A stretch of DNA of 10,987 bases from Methanobacteriota archaeon (lineage in GTDB: Archaea; Thermoplasmatota; Poseidoniia; Poseidoniales; Thalassarchaeaceae). The notes under the pieces were generated by a model. It worked only from the letters and a program-made list of their open reading frames with translations, searched no databases and was not told where the DNA came from. The stretch covers positions 1 through 10,987 of the forward strand of contig NYYK01000092.1 of the NCBI GenBank assembly GCA_002685895.1. The letters run 5' to 3'. Of the stretch, positions 1 through 6,725 are shown one piece after another (the first letter of the stretch is position 1; every line of letters starts with the position of its first letter). Position numbers and translations under genes: made by a program.

Positions 1-1095
1 CGCCTGCTCACGTTCTGCTTCTAGCGCCATGCGTTTTCTCTTCGCTCCCTGTACGCCTGTAAATAGATCCATGGCAATCTCTGCCTGGCCTCTCTCCTCA
101 GCGAGGTTTCGCTCTATTTCTGCATCTGCTTTTTCACCTTGGAATTGACTTACTTCTCGCTCTGATTCGAGTTTCACTCTTGTCAATTCTGCTTCATGAT
201 GAGCCTCTGTCAACTCTTGACCGCGTCTTGCGTCCTGTTGTGTGGATTGCAACTGATTGATTTGATTCCAACGAGCCATATCAAGTTCGCCGGAAGATTT
301 CACTTTGGCTAATTCCAACTCAACCTTTGCTCGCTCCTCTGCAACAACACCTGCCATGTTTAGACGGGCTTGAAGTTCTGCTTTGCGCATATTGTGTGAC
401 AATATTCTTTCCATTTCAGAAGATTCCTTTTCTTCGATAATGGAATTTCTCATTACGAGATTCTCAAGATCTGCACGCATCTTCAACAAATGTTCAGCTT
501 CTGTCTGATTCCAACTGACAAATACATTGTCAAATGTCAATCCAAATGACGACACCGTTGCTCGCATTGAAACTCGCAACTCCGCCAACAAATCATCAGT
601 TACCTCTGGAGTCCTAAGTGTCTCAAGTGAGTGCCCTTGAATCATCGGATTCAAATTGGCCTGGATTTCTTTTTCTAAAGCCTCAACAAGGGTACCTGTC
701 GTTATCTCCATCTGCCCTTTTGCAGGAAGTTGAAGCAATTTTGGTGCTTGCTCACGAGTGATACTTAATCTTAGATTTAGCATACCGACTGCTGGTTGCC
801 CATCACTAGTCTGAGTGTTGATACGGAGCAATAAATCGTGTGGCCCCAAGAAAACAAAGAGAAAGGTTCGCTTTGGATTTCCTCGGCCGAACATCCTTGA
901 AAGAAGACCTGCCTTTGGGTTAACTTCCATATGTTGTTGGGTTGCTACACCTGCAATTTTTCCATCTTCCACCACCACACACGCTTCATTTGGTTTCAAA
1001 GTAACCATTGAACCACCTGGAACATCACGGTCGTGTATATATCTAGCAATTACTGCTGGACTGTTGCGCCATCGAAAACTATTTTCTGTCATCAT
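1..1095 (-). CDS. SPFH/band-7-like protein with long charged helical tail (3' end outside window)
   Basis: An open frame without a stop runs from tandem ATG codons (1095 and 1092) to the window edge, giving about 365 residues; the C-terminus is missing. Residues about 20-200 read like a soluble SPFH domain of the kind found in YdjI / 'virion core'-like proteins: a segment 'VTLKPNEACVVVEDGKIAGV' is followed by a beta-rich stretch and a helical part with LVEALEKEI. From about residue 210 the protein is almost entirely charged helix rich in E, K, R, Q and A, typical of the coiled-coil stalk of SPFH proteins. No signal peptide or membrane span is visible in this part. The GAGGTGA ribosome binding site overlaps the stop of the preceding 192-residue gene; its spacing favours the second ATG (1092). 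SPFH proteins form large oligomeric rings or scaffolds, but the role here is unknown. Family assignment is by pattern, not by search; a generic coiled-coil protein is the alternative. Confidence 0.72.
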   Translation of the reverse strand, partial: MMTENSFRWRNSPAVIARYIHDRDVPGGSMVTLKPNEACVVVEDGKIAGVATQQHMEVNPKAGLLSRMFGRGNPKRTFLFVFLGPHDLLLRINTQTSDGQPAVGMLNLRLSITREQAPKLLQLPAKGQMEITTGTLVEALEKEIQANLNPMIQGHSLETLRTPEVTDDLLAELRVSMRATVSSFGLTFDNVFVSWNQTEAEHLLKMRADLENLVMRNSIIEEKESSEMERILSHNMRKAELQARLNMAGVVAEERAKVELELAKVKSSGELDMARWNQINQLQSTQQDARRGQELTEAHHEAELTRVKLESEREVSQFQGEKADAEIERNLAEERGQAEIAMDLFTGVQGAKRKRMALEAEREQA

Positions 1096-1096
1096 T

Positions 1097-1675
1097 TCAC
1101 CTCTTTACTAATCCATCTATGTACATATTTCTCTCACGGAAGTGGTTACGAGCACGTCCGATTCTATCGTGAACCAACCCTGCCATGTTAGTCAATTCAC
1201 CCTCATCTCCACTAGTTCGCAACGATTCTAGTAATAAATTCGTATTCCTAGTTGCTTCGACTAGTAAATTGAGAGTTGTGAGATCATGATTGACTAATTT
1301 CTTCTGTGCCTTCTTTGAGAGCTTCCCTACTTCAAAATGTACAGTTCTAGGGGAACCCGTTACTGAATATTGGGCATCATCACCAATATTTTGTATTGAT
1401 GCAAAAATCTCATCACATGAACTCCTCAATTCCTTCAAACCATTTTTATGAGAATGGGCGTGAATTCGTTCAAAATGGTCTTGAAGCATTCCTGACCTAC
1501 GACGAATTTCTTCACACACTGCCTTATCAGATTTGATGAACTTACCCTTGTCGTATCCGTCAAAAGCTGATACCAATATTCGCACACCATTTATGGCGGC
1601 AGGGAGTGCAAGAGAAGTTGGGTCCACAGTTAATCTACTACAATGTATGATATGAACGTTATTCATAGTTATCAT
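1097..1675 (-). CDS. Hypothetical helical protein, operon partner of the SPFH protein
   Basis: A 192-residue frame starting at ATG 1675 and ending in TGA at 1097-1099. I do not recognise the family. After a short, mildly hydrophobic N-terminal part (residues about 5-40) the protein is mainly charged helix, with two His-containing stretches (ERIHAHSHKNG near residue 70) and a basic C-terminus (DRIGRARNHFRERN). There is no convincing membrane span and no enzyme motif. The stop codon lies within the ribosome binding site of the SPFH gene, so the two are co-transcribed and probably translationally coupled; a physical partnership is a reasonable inference. A second ATG three codons in (1666) is an alternative start. 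The ATG at 1675 lies 25 nt from the centre of an AT-rich dyad that could be the promoter, so the mRNA may be leaderless. Confidence 0.75.
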   Translation of the reverse strand: MITMNNVHIIHCSRLTVDPTSLALPAAINGVRILVSAFDGYDKGKFIKSDKAVCEEIRRRSGMLQDHFERIHAHSHKNGLKELRSSCDEIFASIQNIGDDAQYSVTGSPRTVHFEVGKLSKKAQKKLVNHDLTTLNLLVEATRNTNLLLESLRTSGDEGELTNMAGLVHDRIGRARNHFRERNMYIDGLVKR

Positions 1676-1727
1676 GGTGTGTTTGCAAACTATGAATCAA
1701 TAATTCAACTAAGCACCCTATTCATTC
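1676..1727. promoter_or_regulatory. Shared divergent promoter region with two dyads
   Basis: This 52-bp gap separates the divergent 192-residue gene and the PAP2 gene. It holds an AT-rich inverted repeat, TGAAT-CAATA-ATTCA at 1693-1707, centred on 1700. That centre is 25 nt from the minus-strand ATG (1675) and 28 nt from the plus-strand ATG (1728), the spacing expected between an archaeal TATA box and a leaderless start. A perfect 10-bp palindrome, GTTTGCAAAC, lies at 1681-1690 between the dyad and the minus-strand gene and could be an operator. No ribosome binding site precedes either ATG. The TATA match is weak, so this is inference from position. Confidence 0.4.
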
Positions 1728-2525
1728 ATGGATTGCCTAGTTACCCGAGAATCAGTGAACCCTAGAGAATGGCTTTCCAAGCCACTACCAATCATGCGTC
1801 ACGCATGGTCTCGACGTGAATGGCTTGGAGGGCGTTGGTTCTATGTGGAAATTTTCGTGTGGGGATTCCTAGGAGTTGCTGGAATTTACTTCGTCATCAA
1901 TCACCTAATAGCAAATTATGGTTCATATGGATGGAGTCCTGAGATTTCTCTGGATAGCAAGATACCCCCAGTCGCATGGATGATTATCCCCTATGCATCA
2001 CTCTATCTTCTAACTCCTGGGTCGATTTTTCTTCACCCACTTACAGATCGAGGAAGGGTGGAATTACTACTCGCACTCCAAGGACTTGTTCTTCTAACGG
2101 CATTCCACGGGATATTCTTCGTACTATTCCCTGCCGACATAGCGCTACGTGACCAATTAACCCCAGAAATATTGTCTTACGAAGGAATTTTCGGTAGTAT
2201 TTTTGGGCTCATCCACACAATTGATAATCCAACAAACGCTTGGCCAAGTTTACATGTCACCCTGAGTTATATCATCTGCAGAGTAATGACAATTTGGCTC
2301 GACAGAGATTACGCCGAAACTACTTGGGGGAAGCCACTCAAATGGATTCTCTGGATTAATTGGGTTCTTCTCTGTGCCAGTATTCTCACCACTAAGCAGC
2401 ATTTTGTTTTCGATCTAGTCACTGGACTTGCACTTGCCTATAGCTGGTGGTGGCTAATAGAACCTGGCTTCTCTGCAATCAAGGGCATGGATGATTCTGA
2501 AATAGATTCGATTTTCGAACAATGA
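1728..2525 (+). CDS. PAP2-superfamily integral membrane phosphatase or phosphotransferase
   Basis: A 265-residue membrane protein with about six hydrophobic segments (first near residues 37-60). The PAP2 signature is visible in order: D76-x-x-I-P80 followed by a hydrophobic helix with a conserved Pro, as in the inositolphosphotransferase-like branch; WPSLHV with H176 (motif 2); and S218-TTKQH225-FVF-D229 (motif 3), giving the His and Asp of the catalytic centre. Such enzymes hydrolyse or transfer phosphate or phosphoalcohol groups on lipid substrates at the membrane face; the real substrate, perhaps an archaeal lipid phosphate or polyprenyl phosphate, cannot be read from sequence. The start at ATG 1728 fits the divergent promoter; the ATG at codon 23 (1794) is the alternative. 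The gene ends 1 bp from the convergent phosphate transporter gene. Confidence 0.8.
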   Translation: MDCLVTRESVNPREWLSKPLPIMRHAWSRREWLGGRWFYVEIFVWGFLGVAGIYFVINHLIANYGSYGWSPEISLDSKIPPVAWMIIPYASLYLLTPGSIFLHPLTDRGRVELLLALQGLVLLTAFHGIFFVLFPADIALRDQLTPEILSYEGIFGSIFGLIHTIDNPTNAWPSLHVTLSYIICRVMTIWLDRDYAETTWGKPLKWILWINWVLLCASILTTKQHFVFDLVTGLALAYSWWWLIEPGFSAIKGMDDSEIDSIFEQ

Positions 2526-2526
2526 A

Positions 2527-4641
2527 TCAACTATAGACGATGGGTAGGAATGCATTAGCCGCCATCTCACAGGAGTTGGCAACATCATCCAATCTCTGCA
2601 AAACCCGGTACATATGCATCGCCGCAAGAGGTTCGTCATCACCTTCGGTAAAGACAAACGCTGCTGAATCTCTCTCAATCTCATCCGCTTCGTGTTCCAA
2701 CAAATTAACTTCACGGATTAGACGGCGCAATTCATCCTTCTCCTTACGAGCATATCCTGATAAACTGAGATTCTTTAATTGTTCAACAGTGTCTTCGTAC
2801 CTACTGACTGTTTCAACAACAGCATCAGCCATTTTCATCAAGTTTTTGCGCGCATCTTCATTATCATATAGAGTACGGAAAGAAAGTTGTTCAGCAACAT
2901 TTTGGGCATAATCAGCAATTCTGTCTTGACGAGATATCATGTGTAGGAAAGTATCTCTACCAATGGTAATCAACACACCTTTACCAATCTCTTCTCGCAA
3001 AGACGCTTTGAGATTATCAGCCTCTAATTCTGCTGATACTGTGGCTGCAATTTCTTCAGTAGGATCTCTACCAGATACTGCTGCACTAACCGCTTCAGCC
3101 ATGCATGCCACAGTTCTCTCTACTGCTATTGCGTGATTATGGAACAACTCAAATGGAGTCAATCCCATTACTGATACTGTTGGAATAGGCGAAGGTGTCT
3201 CTGATACCACCATAGCGTGAGGATCATCTTCCACAGTAGGCCTTGATACCACATAAGCAGTTATGCCGAATGCCAATACTGTCACAACGACTACATTCAT
3301 TGGAGTACCAGCAAACATGATGTAAAATATTACAGCACCAAATCCAGCAACTGGAAGGCTTGCTACCCAACTAGCAGCAATTTTCCAGAATACCCGGAAA
3401 TCGACAGCAGATGCACCACCTGCTAATCCTACCCCCACAACGGCACCTACCAATGTGTGAGTTGTTGAAATTGGAACCGCCAAGAAAGGCATGGAGAAAA
3501 TTAGTACGGTAGTAGCCGCACCAAACTCAGCCGCAAATCCTCTAGAAGGAGTGATGTGAGTGATTTTTTTACCGATAGTATCCATCACTTTGTAACCCCA
3601 TGTTGCCACACCAATTGTGATACCAGCACCACCAAGGAGAAGTAATCCGATTGGCACTTCTACTTGTTCTGTTGATAAAGTTCCTGTCGCTGATGTGGCA
3701 ATATCATATATTGCAGCCATAGGACCTATCGCATTTGCTACATCATTAGCACCATGTGCAAATGCAACATAACAAGCAGTGATAATCTGTAGCCAAACAA
3801 ATACTCGTTCAACTCCTGCGTAACCCTCTTCCTTGAACTCGTATCTACGCAATACCTGCCACAAAATAGTGGTTGCAAAAATACCGATTGCTAGTGCTAC
3901 AAGTAGACTGTTGATAGGAATCCAAGCACCATCTGCCAGTGGATTGAAAGTAGTGCCATCCTTTGGTGGAAGCCAATTGGACTTGTCGATTATCCCTTTA
4001 GCATCTAAATTAGAATAAAACCCCTTGAGTCCTTTGAATTGCAGAGCGAGTCCGAGAACGAAGAAAGTGGGTAGTGCAAGTAAAGGAGCAACTTTGCGAG
4101 TTCTCTCAACAGGATTTTCGTGATTCATGATTACTCGTTTGATAATATTGAATGAAAAGTAGGCAATTAATCCACCCAATAAGGGAGATATTACCCAACT
4201 CAATACAATCTCGAATACCTTGCCCCAATTGACCGAATCTACCTGAATGAAAAGGCCCATACCTATGACGCCACCAACAATACTGTGGGTTGTAGAGACC
4301 GGTAAACCATATTTTGTAGCGATGGTTAACCAAATGGCTGCAGCTAATAGTGCCCCTAAGAATCCATACATCAGATTTTGACTCAATTCGTAATCAAAAC
4401 CATCGGTTCCAAAGTCAAGTACTCCTTTTCTAATGGTATCAGTAACATGACTACCAAAGAATACGGCCCCAGCGAATTCAAACACCGCAGCGACAATGAT
4501 AGCTCTCTTGAGAGTAAGAGCACCGCTACCTACGCTCGTGCCCATAGCATTGGCAACATCATTTGCTCCGATGTTCCATGCCATGTAGGCAGCAATCATT
4601 GCTGCCATGATGAGTATGATGCTAAGGGTAATCCCAAACAC
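2527..4641 (-). CDS. Inorganic phosphate transporter (Pit family) fused to a C-terminal DUF47/PhoU-like domain
   Basis: A sodium- or proton-coupled phosphate symporter of the PiT family. It has the two inverted family signatures, each GANDVANA (near residues 25 and 297 from this start), and two PxSTTH repeats (PVSTTHSIVGG and PISTTHTLVGA), within about ten to twelve membrane spans over residues 1-470. After a Pro-rich linker (ETPSPIPT) comes a roughly 210-residue soluble, helical domain with the pattern of DUF47 (Pit accessory / PhoU-like): LFHNHAIAVERTV, EADNLKASLREEI and LLEHEADEIERD. In most organisms this is a separate gene beside pit. The frame opens at TTG 4692 (721 residues), but I prefer GTG 4641 (704 residues): it begins directly at the first membrane helix and lies about 27 nt downstream of a TATA box, implying a leaderless mRNA. 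No ribosome binding site precedes either start. The extra 17 residues of the TTG version are not membrane-like and overlap the TATA box. Confidence 0.92.
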   Translation of the reverse strand: MFGITLSIILIMAAMIAAYMAWNIGANDVANAMGTSVGSGALTLKRAIIVAAVFEFAGAVFFGSHVTDTIRKGVLDFGTDGFDYELSQNLMYGFLGALLAAAIWLTIATKYGLPVSTTHSIVGGVIGMGLFIQVDSVNWGKVFEIVLSWVISPLLGGLIAYFSFNIIKRVIMNHENPVERTRKVAPLLALPTFFVLGLALQFKGLKGFYSNLDAKGIIDKSNWLPPKDGTTFNPLADGAWIPINSLLVALAIGIFATTILWQVLRRYEFKEEGYAGVERVFVWLQIITACYVAFAHGANDVANAIGPMAAIYDIATSATGTLSTEQVEVPIGLLLLGGAGITIGVATWGYKVMDTIGKKITHITPSRGFAAEFGAATTVLIFSMPFLAVPISTTHTLVGAVVGVGLAGGASAVDFRVFWKIAASWVASLPVAGFGAVIFYIMFAGTPMNVVVVTVLAFGITAYVVSRPTVEDDPHAMVVSETPSPIPTVSVMGLTPFELFHNHAIAVERTVACMAEAVSAAVSGRDPTEEIAATVSAELEADNLKASLREEIGKGVLITIGRDTFLHMISRQDRIADYAQNVAEQLSFRTLYDNEDARKNLMKMADAVVETVSRYEDTVEQLKNLSLSGYARKEKDELRRLIREVNLLEHEADEIERDSAAFVFTEGDDEPLAAMHMYRVLQRLDDVANSCEMAANAFLPIVYS

Positions 4642-4663
4642 GATTCGAGGGGGGGCGCAGTCA

Positions 4664-4673
4664 GTATATATGC
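4664..4673 (-). promoter_or_regulatory. TATA box for the phosphate transporter gene
   Basis: Read on the minus strand, the sequence GCATATATAC has its TATATA core centred near 4668. The GTG start at 4641 is about 27 nt downstream, the expected TATA-to-transcription-start distance in archaea. A leaderless transcript starting at or next to that GTG explains the absence of a Shine-Dalgarno. It is inferred from position and composition only. Confidence 0.5.
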
Positions 4674-4744
4674 TAAACTCCCCGCTATTCAAGAGACAAA
4701 GTGCGAGTGGAAATCTCTAGATTCAATATGGGAGGATTGTAAGA

Positions 4745-4752
4745 TTAAAATA
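4745..4752 (+). promoter_or_regulatory. TATA-like box for the 49-residue membrane protein gene
   Basis: TTAAAATA sits about 40 nt before the ATG at 4788. A transcription start about 25 nt downstream (near 4774) would leave a roughly 14-nt leader that just contains the GGAGG ribosome binding site. The perfect hairpin CCTAG-AAC-CTAGG (4760-4772) lies between the box and the start and could be an operator. Weak evidence. Confidence 0.35.
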
Positions 4753-4776
4753 CGAAGGGCCTAGAACCTAGGTGAT

Positions 4777-4781
4777 GGAGG
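4777..4781 (+). promoter_or_regulatory. Strong Shine-Dalgarno (GGAGG)
   Basis: GGAGG followed by a 6-nt spacer before ATG 4788. It is one of the best ribosome binding sites in the window and the main evidence that the short downstream frame is a real gene. Confidence 0.6.
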
Positions 4782-4787
4782 AATATA

Positions 4788-4937
4788 ATGACCCAAAATG
4801 AGGAACATGACAGAGGAGAGTTGGAGCACTGGCTCGACAGACATAATCACAAGATGGAATTATTGAGGACAGTTACCTCGGCAGTAGCAGCAATAGCAGG
4901 TGTCGCGGTATTCTTGAAAGTGTTCGGAATCATCTGA
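4788..4937 (+). CDS. Small tail-anchored-like membrane protein, 49 residues, unknown function
   Basis: A short frame from ATG 4788 to TGA 4935-4937. The first half is highly charged and His-rich (HDRGELEHWLDRHNHK; H7, H14, H19, H21). The second half (residues about 28-49) is one hydrophobic helix, TVTSAVAAIAGVAVFLKVF, ending GII at the C-terminus, so the topology would be a cytosolic head with one C-terminal anchor. Support for a real gene comes from the GGAGG site with 6-nt spacing, an upstream TATA-like box, this soluble-then-membrane composition, and an exact fit into the gap between the divergent phosphate transporter gene and the convergent redox gene (4 bp between stops). I do not recognise the family. 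It may assist a membrane complex such as one of its neighbours, but that is only context. Confidence 0.62.
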   Translation: MTQNEEHDRGELEHWLDRHNHKMELLRTVTSAVAAIAGVAVFLKVFGII

Positions 4938-4941
4938 ACTA

Positions 4942-6417
4942 TCAAATCAATGAGGACACTAATTCTGGTTGAGTCAAATAAAGGTATAAGCCGATTCCGG
5001 CAAACATCATCATCCAACTTCCAACCATCTTAATCATGTCTGTAGCTCGGCGCAAGAAAGCCTCTACCTTCTTGCTGCCAATCCCTACAATCACTGTTAC
5101 AGACATCATCAGCAGGAATACGCTGAGCATGATTCCACCAAGTCCAGCAATCACAGCAGAAGTGCCTCCTGAAAGCAAATAACCCAAGTATGGCAAAACA
5201 ATTGCTGCCGTGCAATCAACAGATGCTGCTGCATAACCAATTCCCCAGAGATACATGTTACGGCGTGGCGTGAAGAGATCGTCCGACTCAGTTGTCGAGA
5301 AACGCTGTACAATCAATTTGTCAATCCAACCAAGTAGATGTGCAGTACCACCCATCAACATGAATGACCCTAAAACAAACAATAGAATAGCAATGAATAT
5401 TGCAAAACGATGTAGATAACCTGCGATATTAATGACCTCTGCTAACCCTAGAACCACTATCCCTAGTACGGCAAAAAAAGTTAGCATCCCCGCACCAGCT
5501 AATGCACCAACAGTAACATGTTTTGGCATTGCACCCTGGAGTTTTCCAGATTCTCTTAATTCATCCTCCCTCAGCCCTAAACTGATGTAATATCCAATGT
5601 AACCGGGAAGAACGGGGAATGCACAGGGGGAGAAGTAGACTAGGATTCCCAACATGAGGCCCAAGGCCATAATACCGGTAAAACTGCGGTCAACCTCTTT
5701 GAGCCCCATTCGTAAATCAGTAGCATTTCCTGAATTTGCAGCAACTATTGCATCATCAAATTCTCCCCAGCCCTCTACAGGAGTGCCTGAATTTTGTTTT
5801 CCGACAATAAATCCTTCATGGTCAATTACGAGTAAGAGAGGGATTTGCTGAGCATAATAATATTCAGATAGGTCGCCTCTTTCACCAGTAGTTTCGTTGA
5901 CAATGATTGAGTCATGAGCACCCATTCCCAAAATCCACTGTGGGACGAAATATTTCTCTTCTGGCTCCGACTCATTAAGCCACTCAATTGTCTCCATATC
6001 ATACCAACTGCCAATTGAAACTATCATTACGGGATATGGCCCTGTCAGATTCTGCCATCCAGCAATTTCTTCTTCCATATGGGTCTGAGCGTAATGACAA
6101 CTGCCACAACCATGAGCCATGAAGTCTAGAACTATCACATTGCCACGGTTTTCAGATAGTTTGAACCAACCAGTTTCGTTGGTGAAATTATCTTCTATCC
6201 CAGTACGGTTTACGGTCTGCATCTCGAAGTCTGGAACTTCTCGAACTTCTCCTCCAACTCCAAACATTGCAGAAGTTACTCCAAAGGCAGAGAGGCCACC
6301 ATAGGCGATGACTGCAAACAGGAGAATTGAGACTCCGAAGGCCTTCCAGGTCTTCTTTTCGGCAAACACATTGACGTCAATGCCGACCTTCCACTGAAGG
6401 GTCTCCTTCCATCCCAT
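4942..6417 (-). CDS. Membrane thiol-disulfide protein: thioredoxin-like domain followed by CcdA/DsbD transmembrane domain
   Basis: A 491-residue fusion. Residues about 27-50 form a first membrane helix; residues about 60-235 form a TlpA/thioredoxin-like domain placed outside the membrane, with the redox motif C104-G-S-C107 (in HGCGSCH, lacking the usual Trp) and a cis-Pro in QIPLLLVI (P193) before DHEGFIVG. Residues about 245-485 form a CcdA-like six-helix domain with YFSPC265AFPVLPGYIGYY, the classic CcdA signature, and a second Cys, C402, in AAASVDCTAA, matching the Cys of the second repeat. CcdA/DsbD proteins carry electrons across the membrane from cytosolic thioredoxin to extracytoplasmic thiols; here the receiving domain is built in at the N-terminus, the reverse of DsbD's C-terminal thioredoxin domain. 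Likely targets are secreted disulfide proteins or cytochrome maturation (inference). ATG 6417 has no close ribosome binding site; the gene lies 58 bp downstream of tRNA-Val on the same strand. Confidence 0.88.
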   Translation of the reverse strand: MGWKETLQWKVGIDVNVFAEKKTWKAFGVSILLFAVIAYGGLSAFGVTSAMFGVGGEVREVPDFEMQTVNRTGIEDNFTNETGWFKLSENRGNVIVLDFMAHGCGSCHYAQTHMEEEIAGWQNLTGPYPVMIVSIGSWYDMETIEWLNESEPEEKYFVPQWILGMGAHDSIIVNETTGERGDLSEYYYAQQIPLLLVIDHEGFIVGKQNSGTPVEGWGEFDDAIVAANSGNATDLRMGLKEVDRSFTGIMALGLMLGILVYFSPCAFPVLPGYIGYYISLGLREDELRESGKLQGAMPKHVTVGALAGAGMLTFFAVLGIVVLGLAEVINIAGYLHRFAIFIAILLFVLGSFMLMGGTAHLLGWIDKLIVQRFSTTESDDLFTPRRNMYLWGIGYAAASVDCTAAIVLPYLGYLLSGGTSAVIAGLGGIMLSVFLLMMSVTVIVGIGSKKVEAFLRRATDMIKMVGSWMMMFAGIGLYLYLTQPELVSSLI

Positions 6418-6475
6418 GGGATACTTAGGAACCGACTCCTGTCTTTATGTTTCTATTCGATGTAAGGTGAATATA

Positions 6476-6548
6476 TGGGCCCGGCCAGATTTGAACTGGC
6501 GATCTTCGCCATGTGAAGGCGACGTCAAAACCCCTAGACCACGGGCCC
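6476..6548 (-). tRNA. tRNA-Val (anticodon CAC)
   Basis: A complete 73-nt cloverleaf can be drawn on the minus strand: acceptor GGGCCCG pairing with CGGGCCC, discriminator A at 6476; D stem GTC/GAC around a GG-containing loop; anticodon stem TCGCC/GGCGA with loop TTCACAT giving anticodon CAC, which reads GUG (Val); variable loop AGATC; T stem GCCAG/CTGGC with loop TTCAAAT. CCA is not encoded and there is no intron. The acceptor, anticodon and T stems are perfect, so this is a functional gene. Confidence 0.96.
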
Positions 6549-6573
6549 TTGGACGGGGGCCACTAAAGAGTCG

Positions 6574-6581
6574 TGTTTAAC
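6574..6581 (-). promoter_or_regulatory. TATA-like box for tRNA-Val
   Basis: On the minus strand GTTAAACA lies about 27-29 nt before the tRNA 5' end (6548), so transcription would start within a few bases of the mature tRNA end. This is position-based evidence only. Confidence 0.35.
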
Positions 6582-6640
6582 GCTGACTACAATGTAGCAA
6601 TTCAATTACAAAATCAACCTGATGTTATTGGCGGGGAGTT

Positions 6641-6648
6641 GATATATC
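6641..6648 (+). promoter_or_regulatory. TATA box (GATATATC) for acetyl-CoA synthetase
   Basis: GATATATC, an 8-bp palindrome, is centred at 6644-6645. The ATG at 6669 lies about 25 nt downstream, the ideal distance for a leaderless archaeal transcript. The apparent TTG start at 6726 is about 80 nt away and has no TATA box or ribosome binding site of its own. This site therefore argues that 6669 is the ancestral start of the synthetase gene. Confidence 0.55.
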
Positions 6649-6668
6649 GTGCGCCGGCTCGACATTCG

Positions 6669-6725
6669 ATGTCTGAACGAGATAGCATAGAGAATCTCTT
6701 GGATGAGTAACGGCAATTTCCACCT
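6669..6725 (+). other. N-terminal coding extension of acetyl-CoA synthetase interrupted by an in-frame TAA
   Basis: In the same frame as the synthetase, ATG 6669 encodes MSERDSIENLLDE, then TAA (6708-6710), then RQFPP, running without shift into the TTG at 6726. The pattern 'SIE-x-LL-x-E-x-R-x-FPP' followed by A-x-I and EEY is the normal N-terminus of acetyl-CoA synthetases, so this segment is genuine coding sequence by homology. The TAA sits where Glu or Lys is usual and is one substitution away from GAA or AAA. It may be a sequencing or assembly error, a strain-level nonsense mutation, or a tolerated stop followed by re-initiation at TTG 6726. Confidence 0.72.

Noticed and set aside
815..1111. 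Plus-strand open frame opposite the SPFH gene
   Set aside because: It is the antisense shadow of the SPFH gene; no ribosome binding site and composition unlike a protein.
4378..4764. Plus-strand 128-codon frame overlapping the 5' end of the phosphate transporter gene
   Set aside because: Mostly antisense to the transporter's well-conserved N-terminus; low-complexity polar product and no start signal.
6476..6548. tRNA-Val as an attachment site for an integrated element
   Set aside because: No integrase gene, no repeated copy of the tRNA end seen in the window, and the flanking genes are ordinary metabolic and membrane genes.
6545..6562. GC-rich inverted repeat at the tRNA 5' end as a terminator
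   Set aside because: It overlaps the tRNA acceptor stem, which explains the complementarity, and no T-tract follows.
6689..6699. AGAGA-A-TCTCT dyad upstream of the TTG start of acs as an operator
   Set aside because: It lies inside the N-terminal coding extension and is explained by codons for I-E-N-L-L; too short to claim.
6708..6710. TAA as a recoded sense codon (selenocysteine or pyrrolysine type)
   Set aside because: Those use TGA and TAG respectively. The other genes in the window use normal stops and there is no downstream recoding structure I can see.
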